DNA of 52,698 nt from Gymnopilus junonius (Eukaryota; Basidiomycota; Agaricomycetes; Agaricales; Galerinaceae): positions 1 through 52,698 of the forward strand of contig JADNYJ010000241.1 in the NCBI GenBank assembly GCA_015501075.1, written 5' to 3'. The notes beneath the pieces are model-generated. The model had not been told where the DNA came from and made no database searches. It was given only the letters and a program-made list of their open reading frames with translations. Below are positions 23,301-34,794 of the stretch, in pieces. Position 1 is the stretch's first letter. Every line of letters starts with the position of its first letter. The position numbers were made by a program, and so were the translations under genes.

Positions 23301-24374
23301 AAATCATGTTGTATACACTTTACTTATCTTGATGAGCTGCTTAAAGCTTTTCTATAAAAGTTGGAGTGTATCACCATACACCCTATGGTTTGGGAGCAGT
23401 AGCTTGAGAAATCTCAAGGTGCCAAACATTTTGTTTCTTGGTTACTTGTCCACTCCCGCTGACACCTGTGGGTTGGAGTCGAGACATATTTAATTTGAGG
23501 GGTCTGAATCAGATTGTATTCGCCTTCATTTCGATGATTTACTCGTATATACGCTGGACTTGGCCGCCGCAGTGAATTGGCCGAAATTTACATGAAAGTT
23601 GAGTCGGAACGTTCGACTCCATGACGCACATAGGGATGAGAAATCGGAACAGCCTGATGTGGTTGAGGTGGATCGCGGGCGGTAAGGCATCAAGAAAATA
23701 TGCTCAGGTTCTAGGATCATGTCATACAATTTGAAATAAAGAGATATCATAAGTATCAGCTGATTAAACTAGTTCAGACTCGGAGCGGAAACTCGGTCAG
23801 GTAAAATAAGCTGCCGTCATAATATTGGGCAATATTGAACGGCGTATTCTGTTCTCCTGGACACAGTGATGCGATCGCCGAATATTTAAAACTAAATTAA
23901 AAGTTCAAGTCAAGATCCAACGACAAATATTTCTTTGGAATAGTAGCAGCATAAGTTAATGAAATTAAGTCTTCTGAGTTCGCGGCTCTTCTCCATGTGG
24001 TTATATGAGCTGAAGCGGCTCATTAGAGGATTATTGTACGGCCGGGAGGCGTGTATTGGAAGAGAGTACATCAGCCATCGGTGGCAGTGAAAAGAGAGAC
24101 AGCGAGGAGTTCCGATTTCATGTATAGTCCAGTCCAACGTAGAAGTAGCCCAGGATTTATCCCAGTTGAGATTTCGGAAAACCGACCGGATGAGGACGCG
24201 AGACAAAAAATAAAGCCCTTGAACAGAAAAGAACCAGTTGTACAAAAAAGAGACGATGGAATAGCTAGCGAGAGTAAATGCCGAAAATTTCTCGACGTAT
24301 CCATTATCCATAAGAAAATAGTCAGCGACTATGTAATGGGTGAGGAAAGAATGAGAGGCGTGAGGTATGGGGAA

Positions 24375-24427
24375 AATCAATGACGTTAAACTGTACAGTT
24401 GAACGGCAAAGGCCGAACAACAATCTC
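24375..24427 (+). repeat. Copy 2 of a diverged duplicated segment
   Basis: Matches 20311-20366 in the same orientation (ATGACGTTAAACTGTACAGT, AAAGGCCGAA, then ATCTCAGC). It lies 1.2 kb upstream of the pseudogene paralogue, so both copies could come from upstream regions of duplicated genes. Confidence 0.5.
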
Positions 24428-25636
24428 AGCGTGTCCTCGGCGGCGTACTCGTGGTCACTGCCCATGACGACCTTCTAAGCGCATCTCCTTCTCCCTTTTG
24501 TCGTGCTCTCGAAAATTTCTCCATGCTTGCTCTACTAGAGCGTTTCACTCTGCTTGCACGTTTCCCTCAGTCTGACACTAGCATGAAGGCACCATAGCGC
24601 CGCTTCGCGTCCGGAACCGATCTCTGGAGTCTGTGTCGACATGCCCTCGAACAGTAAGGTATGTGATCGAGGGATCTGTTATCCGCTACTCGTGGATTTT
24701 TTGACCACGAAGGAGGGCGGTGCTTACGCTGAACGATGAGATGTGGTCTACAAGGACAGGTTCGTAGTTGACTCTGATTTTTTCTGTGCGCTTTTTAACC
24801 GCTCCTCCAAATCTGATAGGCTTCACCTTTGTTCGGTTGCTTTCTTCTGTGCTAGCGACTGAAGTAATCACACATTCGCACTGTATCAACACCTGTCGTG
24901 TTTCTATTACCGACGTCCGTCTGCCGAATCCTTAGGTGACGGGAGCATAGGTTCCATTGCCTGATCGCTGATATTTGGCCCTTATCTTTCTTTTTCTTGA
25001 AGTTCATTTCTCTAGGTTCTCCCTACGCGCACCCCTCAATGGAGCAGTGGTCGCCCTAGCTCTTGTGCGTTGTCTGTTCAGCCTTCTTTGACTCAAACAT
25101 TTGCCTTCGCGCTTGGCCCATGGATAGCCTGAACAGATTTCGTACGCGCTTCCCCGGTTCCAGTCTGAGCGCGGATCGATGCTTCGAATCAAATATTCCA
25201 AAGTGTTTTGGTCCTCGGCTCGAGTATCATCCTCTGGCAATCTGGGCTATGATTTCCTTACTGCATTCTTGGGTTGATGACGTCTTTTTCTGTGAGGTCG
25301 TCGACCACTGCCGTCCCAGCTCTATGCTATATTGCTAACGTACTGCTACGTAGCTACGTAGAGTATTACTGTGACAATCTGCACCTTATTTTATTCACAT
25401 CTATCTTCAACCGTGATCTATAATTTTTCTCAAGAGTCCGACCTATTTACGCCAACCATCCGAAATTTAAACGAGATTGGTTTACAACTTGAAAGCCGCA
25501 GGGATAATTGTATTTTAGTGTGAGAAAAAGGAATGTTGGATTCCAAGCTGTGGCAGTGTCGCCGAGAACCCGATGTGGCGTGTCGAGAGCGCTTGATTAC
25601 CTATCACCTTGGCTTTCTACCACCAACATCGCTTGA

Positions 25637-27027
25637 ATGAGCGGACAGAGAAGAAGTAGTAGAGCAAATTCAGACAGGTAAGCTAGGCTAGATATTACTA
25701 TGTGAATTCAGGTTTTTGAGCCTCTGACTACCGCTATCGTTTGATCATCAGGCCTCCACCCTACGTCCCCATCGACGACAACGCGAGGCGGTTTGCTGCT
25801 GGGTTACAGGAGGAAATGGCCAGGCACCTTGCACAACGTTCTGGTTACAGCTATTACGATACTACAAGCGCAAGGTTCGGATCAGTGTCCCTAACACCGC
25901 TGCTGGGACTCAGAGACCAGGTGAACGAGTGACGCTCTTGAATCCGAACTTGAACTATGGAAGCGTCGAATCTAGCCAGTCTCGAGATGGTACAGCCAAG
26001 CTTCAAACCCTGGGGCATTCAAGATCGTAATCGGCTCCATCCTATTCTCCTGGCTTATCTTCCTCGTTTTCGGATATTGCCTAAACGTCCCTCTGAACTC
26101 GGCTTTACACGAACGACGTCGGCGATCATGGGATAAAGAGGAGAATTACCGGGCAATCACTCGCCAGGCCTGGGCTGTAGAGGTGAAGAAACATCAGGAC
26201 TTGCAGCTCCGGATGCAGAAGGAGCAAGTGGTCTTTGACGAGATGCAGAGAGAGTGGGCTCGCCAGCGGCAGGAAGAGCGGGCTGAGAGGGAGAGGAGGA
26301 GAGGCAGGTGCGGGAAGAGGAGGCAAACAAGCGGGCGAGGATTTCTTGGGAGGGGTTGGAAAGCGGGCATTGTGTTCGTTATGGGGTTAAAGAGTACAAG
26401 GCGACACTTTCTCGTGTTCCGTTGGGGTTGGATAGTATTCAGGAGTGTCAGAGGAAGGCGATGAATATTCAAGGACGTGATTGGTACCCATCTCGTTGCG
26501 AGGAAGAGGTAAGGATTCCGGGTACCTCACAATTTCGACAATTCATCGTTGGAAATACTTTCAGGGATTTTGCGGGCGTGTTACTGGGCATTGGGAAGTA
26601 GACATCAACGAGTCGTCATGTAAGCCTTGGTGGGTCAACTACAAGGATAAAGTGGGTCGTTTTTTACCTTCACAGCTGTGGAGATACCTGACCCTTTACC
26701 AAGGGATGTGTCGAGTACGGAATTCGGGTAAGTCAAGTTTTATCCTCTGTTGTCCACCATCTCAACATTTTCCTTATCAGCGTCATGAAGCTCATCGAAG
26801 ACCTTCACGATACTGAAAATTGGGAAAGTATTTGCATGACAACTCCGATGTCCATTCGTGGGCGGCACTAAATGGTCCCACCTCCTGCGCGAACTGGGTA
26901 GGTTTTAAATTTGCGGTATTCATTCCATAGGTGGCTCATCTTCCACATTCTCGTTATTATTCAGGGAGGTAGAGGGTTGTGGCCCTGGGGTATTTGGCTT
27001 CTTGAGGATGATTCTTGTAAATGGTAG
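25637..27027 (+). pseudogene. Frameshifted paralogue of the coiled-coil/nine-Cys membrane protein
   Basis: The exon-intron layout matches the gene at 13863-15202: a membrane segment (GSILFSWLIFLVFGY), the motif KEENYRAITRQAWAVEV, a shorter coiled coil (only one or two of the repeat units), then RISWEGLESGHCVRYGVKEY, SRCEE, GFCGRVTGHWEVD, SSCKPWWVNY, CVEYG, ENWESICMTTP, SCANW and GGRGLWPWGIWL, ending at TAG 27025-27027. The frame is lost at about 26290-26307 (GA-rich tract in the coiled coil), about 26790 (two bases short compared with the paralogue) and about 26868-26871 (one base short); a further shift probably lies before the membrane segment. All nine Cys positions of the paralogue can still be read across frames. 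The first exon pair (25637-25677, 25752 onward) is plausible but less certain. Confidence 0.8.
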
Positions 27028-27670
27028 GCGTGCATTCGCGTCCGCTACCAGTCAGTTTGTAGGTAATGTTTTGTGACTTTGTACTAAGTTGTATGTGATT
27101 TTTGTTTGCCTTTATACGATATATGTAATTGGTGAATGTCCGGAGAATGTGAAGTTGGTCATAGGCTTCCTCAGCTTATTTTGGCCTTCATGTGTTTGCT
27201 GTCTGTCGTGGTAGGTATTCTGCCCTGCAATTATTGATAACGTTGACAAGGGTATTCGGCTGTCAGTCAGAAAATGACTCCTCCATCAGATCTCATCCAT
27301 GAGTTGATGTTTGATATTGTTCTCTATTTAGTCGCAGACTGTGAGAACTAATGCTGTGATATCTAGGTCGTTTCTAGGGAGATAAGAAGTAAATGTGTTA
27401 GGTAGGGGAAGTAAGATAAAATATTGAACTGACGGAAATGTCTCCGTAGTCAATATTGGTTCTTCTTGGCAGAAGTTGAATTGACCAGGCTGTTTAGAAC
27501 AATTAACAAGAGATCTTTGGGGGCAAGTTAATTCAATGGCCTACATGTTGGAACTTATTATCGCCAGTGGCTTTGAGAATCAGGAATTGCGAGAAATTCT
27601 GTTCTTTGGTCTTAGCTTAAAGAGAGTAGATCAGCGATGAGATAGAATAACGAACTTCAAAAATTGAATG
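27028..27670. other. Intergenic region, no supported gene
   Basis: AT-rich sequence between the paralogue pseudogene and the minus-strand HAD pseudogene. No frame with a recognisable motif. Confidence 0.5.
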
Positions 27671-28326
27671 TCATTCGAAGTGAAAGATCTTAATCTCTTC
27701 TTGTGAGTCAAGAGATATTCCTATCCTCAAGTTATTGGATCGTAGCAGAAGTTCTTCCGCCATCCACGAATATCGTCTGTGCTGCGTCGGCCCTGCTTTG
27801 CTTGATGATGCGTTTATAGACTCCAATGTTGGGTTTCCGTTCACCCAAGGCATGCACTGTAAGGATACATTAACCAATTTATATCTCAAAAAAAGGGGGC
27901 AGATACTTACGAGGTAAACACATATGAACAATGACCAATCTTCTGAGTTCGCTCTGGTTGATAAGACCGCCCAATCCGCTGCCGAGATATTTGAGAGAGC
28001 GTAAATCTCCCTCCTGATTCCTTCAGCTGCCTGTCGATCACGAGCATTTTATTATTTTTCTGCAGGGTTTCTCGAGCAGCCTGAAGTGTGCTCTTGACGT
28101 CTGTTACCTCCACCCCAAATTCTGCAGAAATGGAAGCATAAACCTTGTCTTCAGATAAAATAGCCTTCTCGTACTCGAACCAGTGAACGGAGGGCAGGAT
28201 GCTGCGGAGGACTTTAGGCGGAAGAAGATATTCTTGGGTCGGAGGAGACCATGTGAAGAGGACATCGATAAGGTCGAAAACGACAGTGCTGTATGATGGC
28301 TTCCAAGAAGTAGATGAACAATCCAT
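27671..28326 (-). pseudogene. HAD-superfamily hydrolase, frameshifted
   Basis: Starting at ATG 28326 the minus strand encodes a fungal HAD-like hydrolase: STVVFDLIDVLFTWSPPT (motif I region), WFEYEKAILSEDKVYASIS in the cap, then IYALSNISAADWAVLST (motif II region), GERKPNIGVYKRIIKQ (motif III Lys) and TIFVDG (motif IV), ending with EELLLRSNNLRIGISLDSQ. A GT-AG intron lies between about 27862 and 27911. The frame changes near 28009-28015, just before IYALSN, and again near 27758-27765, just after FVD, so no continuous enzyme can be made. In motif I an Ile replaces the Gly usual for this branch. HAD proteins of this type are phosphatases or dehalogenases; the substrate cannot be told. Confidence 0.72.
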
Positions 28327-29242
28327 GATTAATGGCAGCTTGAGGCTAGGTGCAGTAATTGTATAGGTTCCCACATAGGAAAAGCACGCAGTATTAATAC
28401 CAGTGATAGGAACGACGAGAACGGAAGACTGTTTTTGATAATAGAAACTGCGAATGCTGCCAGTGCAGGACATAGTAATTGCCAGGATAAGAAGAGAGAT
28501 ACAAGATGGGTTCGGATCGGAAGTGTTAGCACATTCAGTGTGGTGCATCACTCAGAGAGCCATCCATCCATTCGGATTTGGAACCAAAAGTTACATTATC
28601 GAGATTCACATGATTCGGTCCCTGTTTTATCCACAATGTATTTCGTAGACAAAGGCCTGCATTGATACTTTGAACCAGCAAACCACCTACTTCGCTACAA
28701 GAGATAGTGCGACCAGTTTTCAAAGACAGGTCCAATAACCAAGAGATCCTACATAATCGGGAATAGTGGAGTATATAACCAATATAGATATCCGAGAACC
28801 AGCGTGCTGATGTGCAAGTTTCAAGAGCGGACTTAGAGCCAGTACGAGTGTTGAAAGATAAGATAATTTTAATTTGGTGGAGAACCCTAGTAATAGCTGC
28901 AATATAAACGACTGTTGACTAGGTCAAAGAAAGTGAGTCCTGACGCAGCAAAGAATGCGTAGCCGACTTTCAATAGCATGACGGATGGCTCACTGGTCAG
29001 AAAAATGGCGCTGGCGTGGATCAAGAAAGACTAGGATCGATTGAAGTAAGGTAAAGAGGCGGTTTAGATAGGCCAAATAGACGAATGGTAAGTGTAAAGA
29101 GTGATGGTACGGGGCAAAGGAATCGGGCGGGACCGCGACTGACCAGCCGATATATGTGAGAATTTTTTCGGCCCTGCCCATCACGATGGAATCTGATCAA
29201 CCCACCATCGTTGCCAGCAAGGTTACTTGGCTTTACACTGCC
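28327..29242. other. Region between the HAD pseudogene and the 3.2-kb TIR element
   Basis: A minus-strand frame continues upstream of the HAD start to 28551 but shows no HAD-like or other known sequence. No other gene was supported. Confidence 0.45.
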
Positions 29243-29427
29243 GACTCACTATGGCGCAAAATCGAGGTAAAAACCTTTCCGAAAAATTACATTTGACTTC
29301 AAAGATTTATTCAAGCTCCAAGACAATTCTCGATCACGCTTCCAAACATTTAAGTGCTGTCCTGTAATAGCTTTTGGTCTTGGTTGACCACTCCCATAAC
29401 ACCATTTTCTTTCCCGTAAAATACATT

Positions 29428-29553
29428 CTTGTTCCCATAAACATTTTCAGCTTCCATGTAACAAACTTTCTTGTTCCCGTAGACATTTTCAACTTCCCTG
29501 TAACAAAATGTCTTGTTCCCGTAAATTTTTCGCTCTTCCCTGTAAAACACTTT
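29428..29553. repeat. 42-bp tandem repeat, three units
   Basis: Units at 29428-29469, 29470-29511 and 29512-29553 each start CTTGTTCCC and contain TTCC(A/C)TGTAA. A decayed fourth unit follows at 29554. Because 42 is a multiple of three the minus strand stays open through the array with a 14-residue peptide repeat, but this is more likely a by-product of a subterminal transposase-binding array. Confidence 0.85.
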
Positions 29554-30239
29554 CTCATTCCCGAACATTAATCCCTCTACCGTCAACAAAATTCGTACTT
29601 TCTGTGACATTAATTGGTTCTCCCAGAACATATTTTTCCTATTCCCGAGAAAAAAGTCCTTTAATCGGGGACACATCCTACAAGTCCCGAGAACACCTAT
29701 ACGTTTCCCTAAAACATCGTCTATTTCTATTGGAGTGCCCGAAACGACACAGTTTCCCGGGAAAATCTTGTCTTTCATCAACCTGTGAATCGGAGCTTGA
29801 GAATTTGAGCCCTACCAAGTTAGCCTGCCGTTGTCAGCTCCGCTCGGCAACCACCGCGTGCAACCGTCGGTGCAATGCTTTCTAATTTTGCGCATCAGTG
29901 GCGGTGCTTTGACATTCCCGCGCGGCACGCAAATCGGCCAGCCTGGCACGATTGTTGACACTCGCCGCCTCGTCTTTTCCGTCTCCACCACCTCTCCTCT
30001 TCCCTTCATTCTGCCCGCCCCTCCCTCATCTGAGGATGTTGGCCGTTTTTTTGGTGGATTGGGACTGGAATGGCAGCAGAAGGGGGGACCCTTGAAGAGG
30101 GAAGCCCATAAGGTACGTCTGAGCTCGTTCTTTCATTCTTTTGATCTTTTTTTTGTCGTTACTAATTGACTACCTACCACCTCCCATAGGTACGTCTCGA
30201 CCACCGCTCCCATTCCTCACGCATCACCACCGCCGTTGA

Positions 30240-30800
30240 TCCCCTCCCTCGCTTGCAAGCACGAGCCGGAAGTTGCATGCCCTAGCAGGAGTCAAACTCC
30301 TGTTGGGTGCCTTTTTCGCTGAACGGTGGGCTCGAAGATGTCGCCGCAGCGGCGCGTCAGCCATCAGTGCATCTGCTCACCCAGATGCGCCAATTTCATC
30401 CTCCCTCGCTTCCAAGTGCGAGCCTGAGGGTTTCTCGCCCAGGGAAGGGTTCAACACCTTACCTGGTGCTTTTTTCGAGCACGAGAAGGCTTGAACGTGC
30501 AGGCGCTGCTGCTTGTTCGCCCTCTGGGATCTCTGCTCAACCAGATATCAGGAGGTCACACTTGCCATGGTAACAGCACGTTTGACCCTCCAGCTCGTCT
30601 GTTCAACCAGATGAGCTCCTTCACCGTCGCCTCTGCGAGACAGTGGATTTTCGGCTCATGCATGGTTCAACACCGTGTACGTCGCCGTTTCGTGAGTGAG
30701 AGGGGACATTACGAGTCGCTGGTGCTCCCTATGGCAAGTCTACTCAACGAGACATCCCAATTTCATCCCTCCTCCCTCGTTTGCAAAGATGGGTAAGCAT
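30240..30800 (+). repeat. Imperfect repeats of about 150 bp inside the TIR element
   Basis: Segments starting CCTCCCTCGCTTGCAAG (about 30243), CCTCCCTCGCTTCCAAG (about 30400) and CCTCCCTCGTTTGCAAA (about 30769) are each preceded or followed by related blocks (GGTGCCTTTTTCG / GGTGCTTTTTTCG; CTGCTCAACCAGAT / CTGCTCACCCAGAT). Unit boundaries are blurred by indels. Confidence 0.55.
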
Positions 30801-31221
30801 ACCAGGGAGGCGGCCTCTTGTCCTTTTTATATAGTATCTTTATATTTATTTAATGAGAGTCTCTTTTTTTTTCTTTGACCGTACCTGTGACCAACTCCGA
30901 ATTCTGATTTGTCCAGTGGAATTTTCAGCTAGATAAATCGGATATCCCAAAATGCTATCGCTATATTAAATTGTGTATTTCCTCTATTCACTGTGGGATA
31001 GTCCTGCCCCCGACGCTCTTGGCCCAGGGCGGCTCGTTCCCACACAGCAGGCTTGGACATATTGTGCACCTATGCCCAGAGGCCACTCACTGACAACTGT
31101 CTTTTCGGTCTCTCACAAATTTTGGGAATCACACTGTATATCAAGTAAGGAATGTGCCGACTTTATAATAGCTAGTACTATAAACCGGTCTACATAAAGG
31201 AAAGTATGTCAAACGTACTCA

Positions 31222-32085
31222 TCACCTCAGCAAATCTTGCATCTCCAGCACCACTCTAGAAACAAATTCCTCCTCCTTCAACATAGTGGGCAAAGTGCGA
31301 AGCCACAAAACAAGGTAATCCTTACATGCAGTTTCCATGTGTGAATGTGAAAGGGAATTGATGTAGTCCGCACAAGTCGAAAGTGGGAATGCCCCAGGAG
31401 GGCTGGTGGGAAGCACTCTGAGCGATAGGTAAGGTCGTTGTAATTCAAGAAACGAGGCGAGACTTACTTTTCCAACTCCAGCCCTCCCTCGTGCTATTGA
31501 CACCCCGAATCAACTCACAGCTTATCGATTTCCCGCCGATCGTCGCTGATTGCGACTCGGAGTCATGACTGCATATTGAAGAGGTGTTGGAGTTGGCGGC
31601 GCTGTGGAAAGAGAGGTCAGCACGGGTTATTTGCCTGCAGATTACTCAGGTACTTACTTGGTTTGTTCCAGACCAATCTCCAGCCCTATACCACCCCGTA
31701 TCATTGATGTGTGAACGCGGGAGAAAGGAAAGAGGTAAGTTATAGATCAAAGAGATGCGGGCGAATACTTACGCACCACCGTCAGCTGCAAGAGATGGTG
31801 AGCAGCAGAGAAGGAGCCGGACATGGGAAATGTGTCGTCGATACACGGGCCTCAAAGCAGGGAGTCCCAACACAGGGTTCGGCCGTCGTCGTAGAGGTGG
31901 CCTCTGTTGTTAATTGATGCGCCGTCAACGTTCCTGGGTCGGTCTTCGAGATCGGGGCCTTGGACGTCGAATGCACTAAGGTAAGCCAGGGTAAGCCATG
32001 CTAATCTAAGAGCGCTGCGATCAGTGGCCAGATCGGAGCCCGAATTTGCGTAAGCGGCGTTCTCGGCAGGTGCATCCTGACTCAT
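31222..32085 (-). CDS. Possible spliced gene of unknown function within the TIR element
   Basis: On the minus strand an ATG at 32085 opens MSQDAPAENAAYANSGSDLA, and a well-formed last exon (31222-31417, after a GT-AG intron ending CGCTCAG) encodes SHSHMETACKDYLVLWLRTL and ends EEEFVSRVVLEMQDLLR. Intermediate exons with good splice signals lie between, but I could not settle one reading frame. No known domain was recognised. Its position inside the mobile element suggests either an element-encoded accessory protein or captured host sequence. Confidence that a protein is made is low. Confidence 0.3.
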
Positions 32086-32504
32086 CGCAATGCCGTGAAG
32101 CCGAACGGTCGGCCCTCATTCCAGCCGTACTCTGTTTAAAAGGTTTCGGGAACAAAGATTTGACATTTAGAATTCGGGAGGCCTAGTTGAATTCGGGAAT
32201 TAAAGACATGTTAAAGAGTTTTTGGGAACTATTACAAAGTTCTTGAGAATAGGGAAAGGTTCCGGGAATGCACTCAGAAGTATTAATTTTTTTGATATTA
32301 TTATATCTCTGGAAACTGAGAGCTTGCATCATTATCCTCGGGAACATGTATATCTTCCTGGGATTACCTTACATGTACTACTGAGAGAAGAAATTATATT
32401 TATCTGGGAGTGTTAATAAATTTATCTTGGTTCTAGGATTTCTGAAAAGTCTTATGTATTTGTTCGGACAGGTTTTTACCTCGATTTTGCGCCATAGACT
32501 CACT

Positions 32505-34584
32505 GCTCAAGGGTGCATTATCTTGCGTTGATATATCTGTAAGCCCGAGGTTCTGCACATTTTTGAATAGAGAAATATGACCTGACTTCATATGCCCAGG
32601 TCTATACTTCCTCTATGATTCTTCACGTTGGTAGTTGGTGGGCGTGCTCAACGGAGTCGACTCCAGCTCTGCGATTCCAGCTCCTCAACCTCTAGCTTAA
32701 AAGCTTACATATTCTATAACTCCATATGTCGACGACCCAATGCTATTCGTATTCCACTTTCGATCCAGCATCATGTCCGTCTCCGGCTTCTGGCATTATC
32801 GAGCACCACATATCGTGATTTACACCTGGCCATCTCCGCCTTAATCCCAACCAGGTGGTGTTATTTCTTTTTCGATGCATGCTTGTGGCGGATCCTGTGC
32901 TCACTTCTTTGATTTCATTTATGTTCATGTATGTACTAAAACGTGTGGTGTTCAGGAATCGAATTCATACTCCTCCTCGCTTTCTTGGCATATTAGTTGC
33001 CGCCAGCCTTTGCCAGTGCATTGTGCATCTTCGACATTTTCTCTTTCCCCTTTCATGATTTTGGAAGAGTGTTTCATCTTTCATGTACCTCTTCTGGTTG
33101 ACCTGGGATCTCATTCTTGTACATTTCTTTTTTGACTCGTTCTGCATGCCAGCTGTTCCCTAGCGATGCCGAGCGCCAAGGACACACCACGTGTGGTCAG
33201 CTGGAGCAGGTTTTATTGGATTAAGAACCACTTCAGCTATTACGCTGCGATTTGTTCCTCTTTTTTTACTTCAGCCATTGCGATATCTCAACCTGTCTGC
33301 AAGTTATCTCACGTTGATTTCTTCCCCATATGATGATTGCCAGGTCATAATATTTATACCCAGTGGCAATGTCAGGCGCACATGTCATGCGTTCAAAGGG
33401 GTTAGTGTAAACTGTCGCAAGAGAAGAGCAGCAGGTTGAGCTCTTCAATCTAATATGGCTGGATGTTTTGTGTTTGACCTTTGATTCTTTGTCATGGTCG
33501 ATCTCTAATGTTCTGATTGCGGCTTTCTGAATAGTTGCTTTATAATCACCATTTCTTATTATGCCATTGGAGCTTGATCTCCCTTTTTTTGCACCAGAGA
33601 GAGGAACAGACCCATCGGCTGACTCGGAGTTGTGATATTTATTTGGAGACCCACTCCTTTCTAACATGCTCCTTCAAAATGCTCCTATAAATGGTTGCCT
33701 GCTTTGAAGTTTGAAGACTATCTTGTTATTATAGAGCTCACCACAGGACACTTTGGCAGGAAAGGTGCGTAACCTTGTTTCTGACATTGGAAACACACCA
33801 ACTCGACCTCTCAGGGAACCAGGTTTCCAAATACCACACAACACCACGCGATCCGGCCTTGGTTCTCAATGGACAATGATGACTCGCAATCAGTGTTGAG
33901 ATCATCAAGAGTGGGAACGATGCTGTTTGGATTCTGTCTGTCAGTGATGATGGTCTGATTACCATCAGGAATATGAGGAATTGTGGAGTGAATTGCCTCA
34001 CCCACATTGATGGCGATGACCTCATTTTATCGTTGATTAGCAAGGACTATGTTGGCTTAAGGTTAATTGGAGGGTTGAGGATCGACTAATTCTTATACTA
34101 TTTGTAGATCGCTCTCCAAGTTGTCGTACTTGCAATTGAAATTGTCTCTTATCTTCCCTCCATGTAATTACCTAGATTTCTCTATATCTATAATCCCAGT
34201 TATATATCCTTTGAGAATTATTGTGGTATGTCACTCCACACTAAGTAAATGTGAATGGATTAAGCGTATGGCAAGGGCTCATATTAAATATAATCAACTT
34301 ATGGAGGTCATCAAGCTCTTCATTGGTACAAGGAGGTTAGCCTTTTACAGAGATATTCTCATCAATTTTTGGACTTCTTCCAGTCTTGGGTCGTTTTAAA
34401 TGAGAAATCAACCGAAATGGGATTGCAGATGGTGGATACAGTACAACCAGTTGCTATCATAAGATGTCAGTTGACCTGTTTGCCATGTTGCAAACCAATG
34501 CGCATGGGACTCATCAATCAAAGTCTTACCCAGGTGCGTCGCGCGCCGGTCAATTGCGTATCTGGATGAGCTGATAGGCGACAT
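32505..34584. other. Gene-poor region between two TIR elements
   Basis: Minus-strand frames at 33266-33667 and 33811-34005 have coding-like composition (for example NVGEAIHSTIPHIPDGNQTI) but no recognised family and no clear joining. They may be relics of one decayed gene. Confidence 0.4.
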
Positions 34585-34593
34585 CTGTTTTTG

Positions 34594-34740
34594 CAGACTC
34601 CTTCCCAGTCAGCGTCGGGCTTTTAAATATTACATAATCGCTCCCAAGTTGAACTTCGAACAGAGCTAACGCCCACCGCCGACTGGCACAACTCGTCTTT
34701 GACGTTGTTTGGCAGGACCCTCATCACGGGAACTTTTGCC
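34594..34740 (+). repeat. Left 147-bp terminal inverted repeat
   Basis: Matches the reverse complement of 35733-35879 with one substitution (CTCATC here, CTCGTC there). The substitution is a G/A difference at a CpG. Confidence 0.95.
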
Positions 34741-34794
34741 CCGATGCATCGCGCTGTCATAGCTATTTCCTATTTTATACCGCGTCTTGCTATC

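Larger units (their letters stand above)
19434..25636. other. 6.2-kb gene-poor region
   Basis: No gene with recognisable domains was found. Many short frames and T-rich intron-like tracts occur on the plus strand, with isolated exon-like pieces (for example near 22750-22850). Two segments near 20.3 and 24.4 kb share sequence (listed separately). The region probably consists of decayed repeats and old gene relics. Confidence 0.45.
29251..32496. mobile_element. 3.2-kb TIR DNA element with 8-bp target duplication, no recognisable transposase
   Basis: The left end begins ATGGCGCAAAATCGAGGTAA and the right end is its reverse complement followed by one extra A; the inverted match covers about 26 bp before mismatches. 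Direct repeats GACTCACT flank it at 29243-29250 and 32497-32504. Both subterminal regions are rich in TTCCCG/CGGGAA units. The interior holds 42-bp tandem repeats, imperfect longer repeats and a possible spliced gene on the minus strand, but nothing that looks like a transposase, so it is probably non-autonomous. TSD length fits hAT, P or KDZ-type superfamilies; the ends do not decide between them. Confidence 0.8.

Noticed and set aside
26290..26307. Short intron explaining the frame change in the Cys-rich paralogue
   Set aside because: There is no room for a splicable intron and further frame lesions occur downstream, so a pseudogene is the simpler explanation.
29334..29781. Minus-strand frames encoding 14-residue repeats as a repeat protein gene
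   Set aside because: The frame is open only because the DNA repeat is 42 bp long; the repeats sit next to the TIR of a mobile element and share its TTCCCG subterminal motif.
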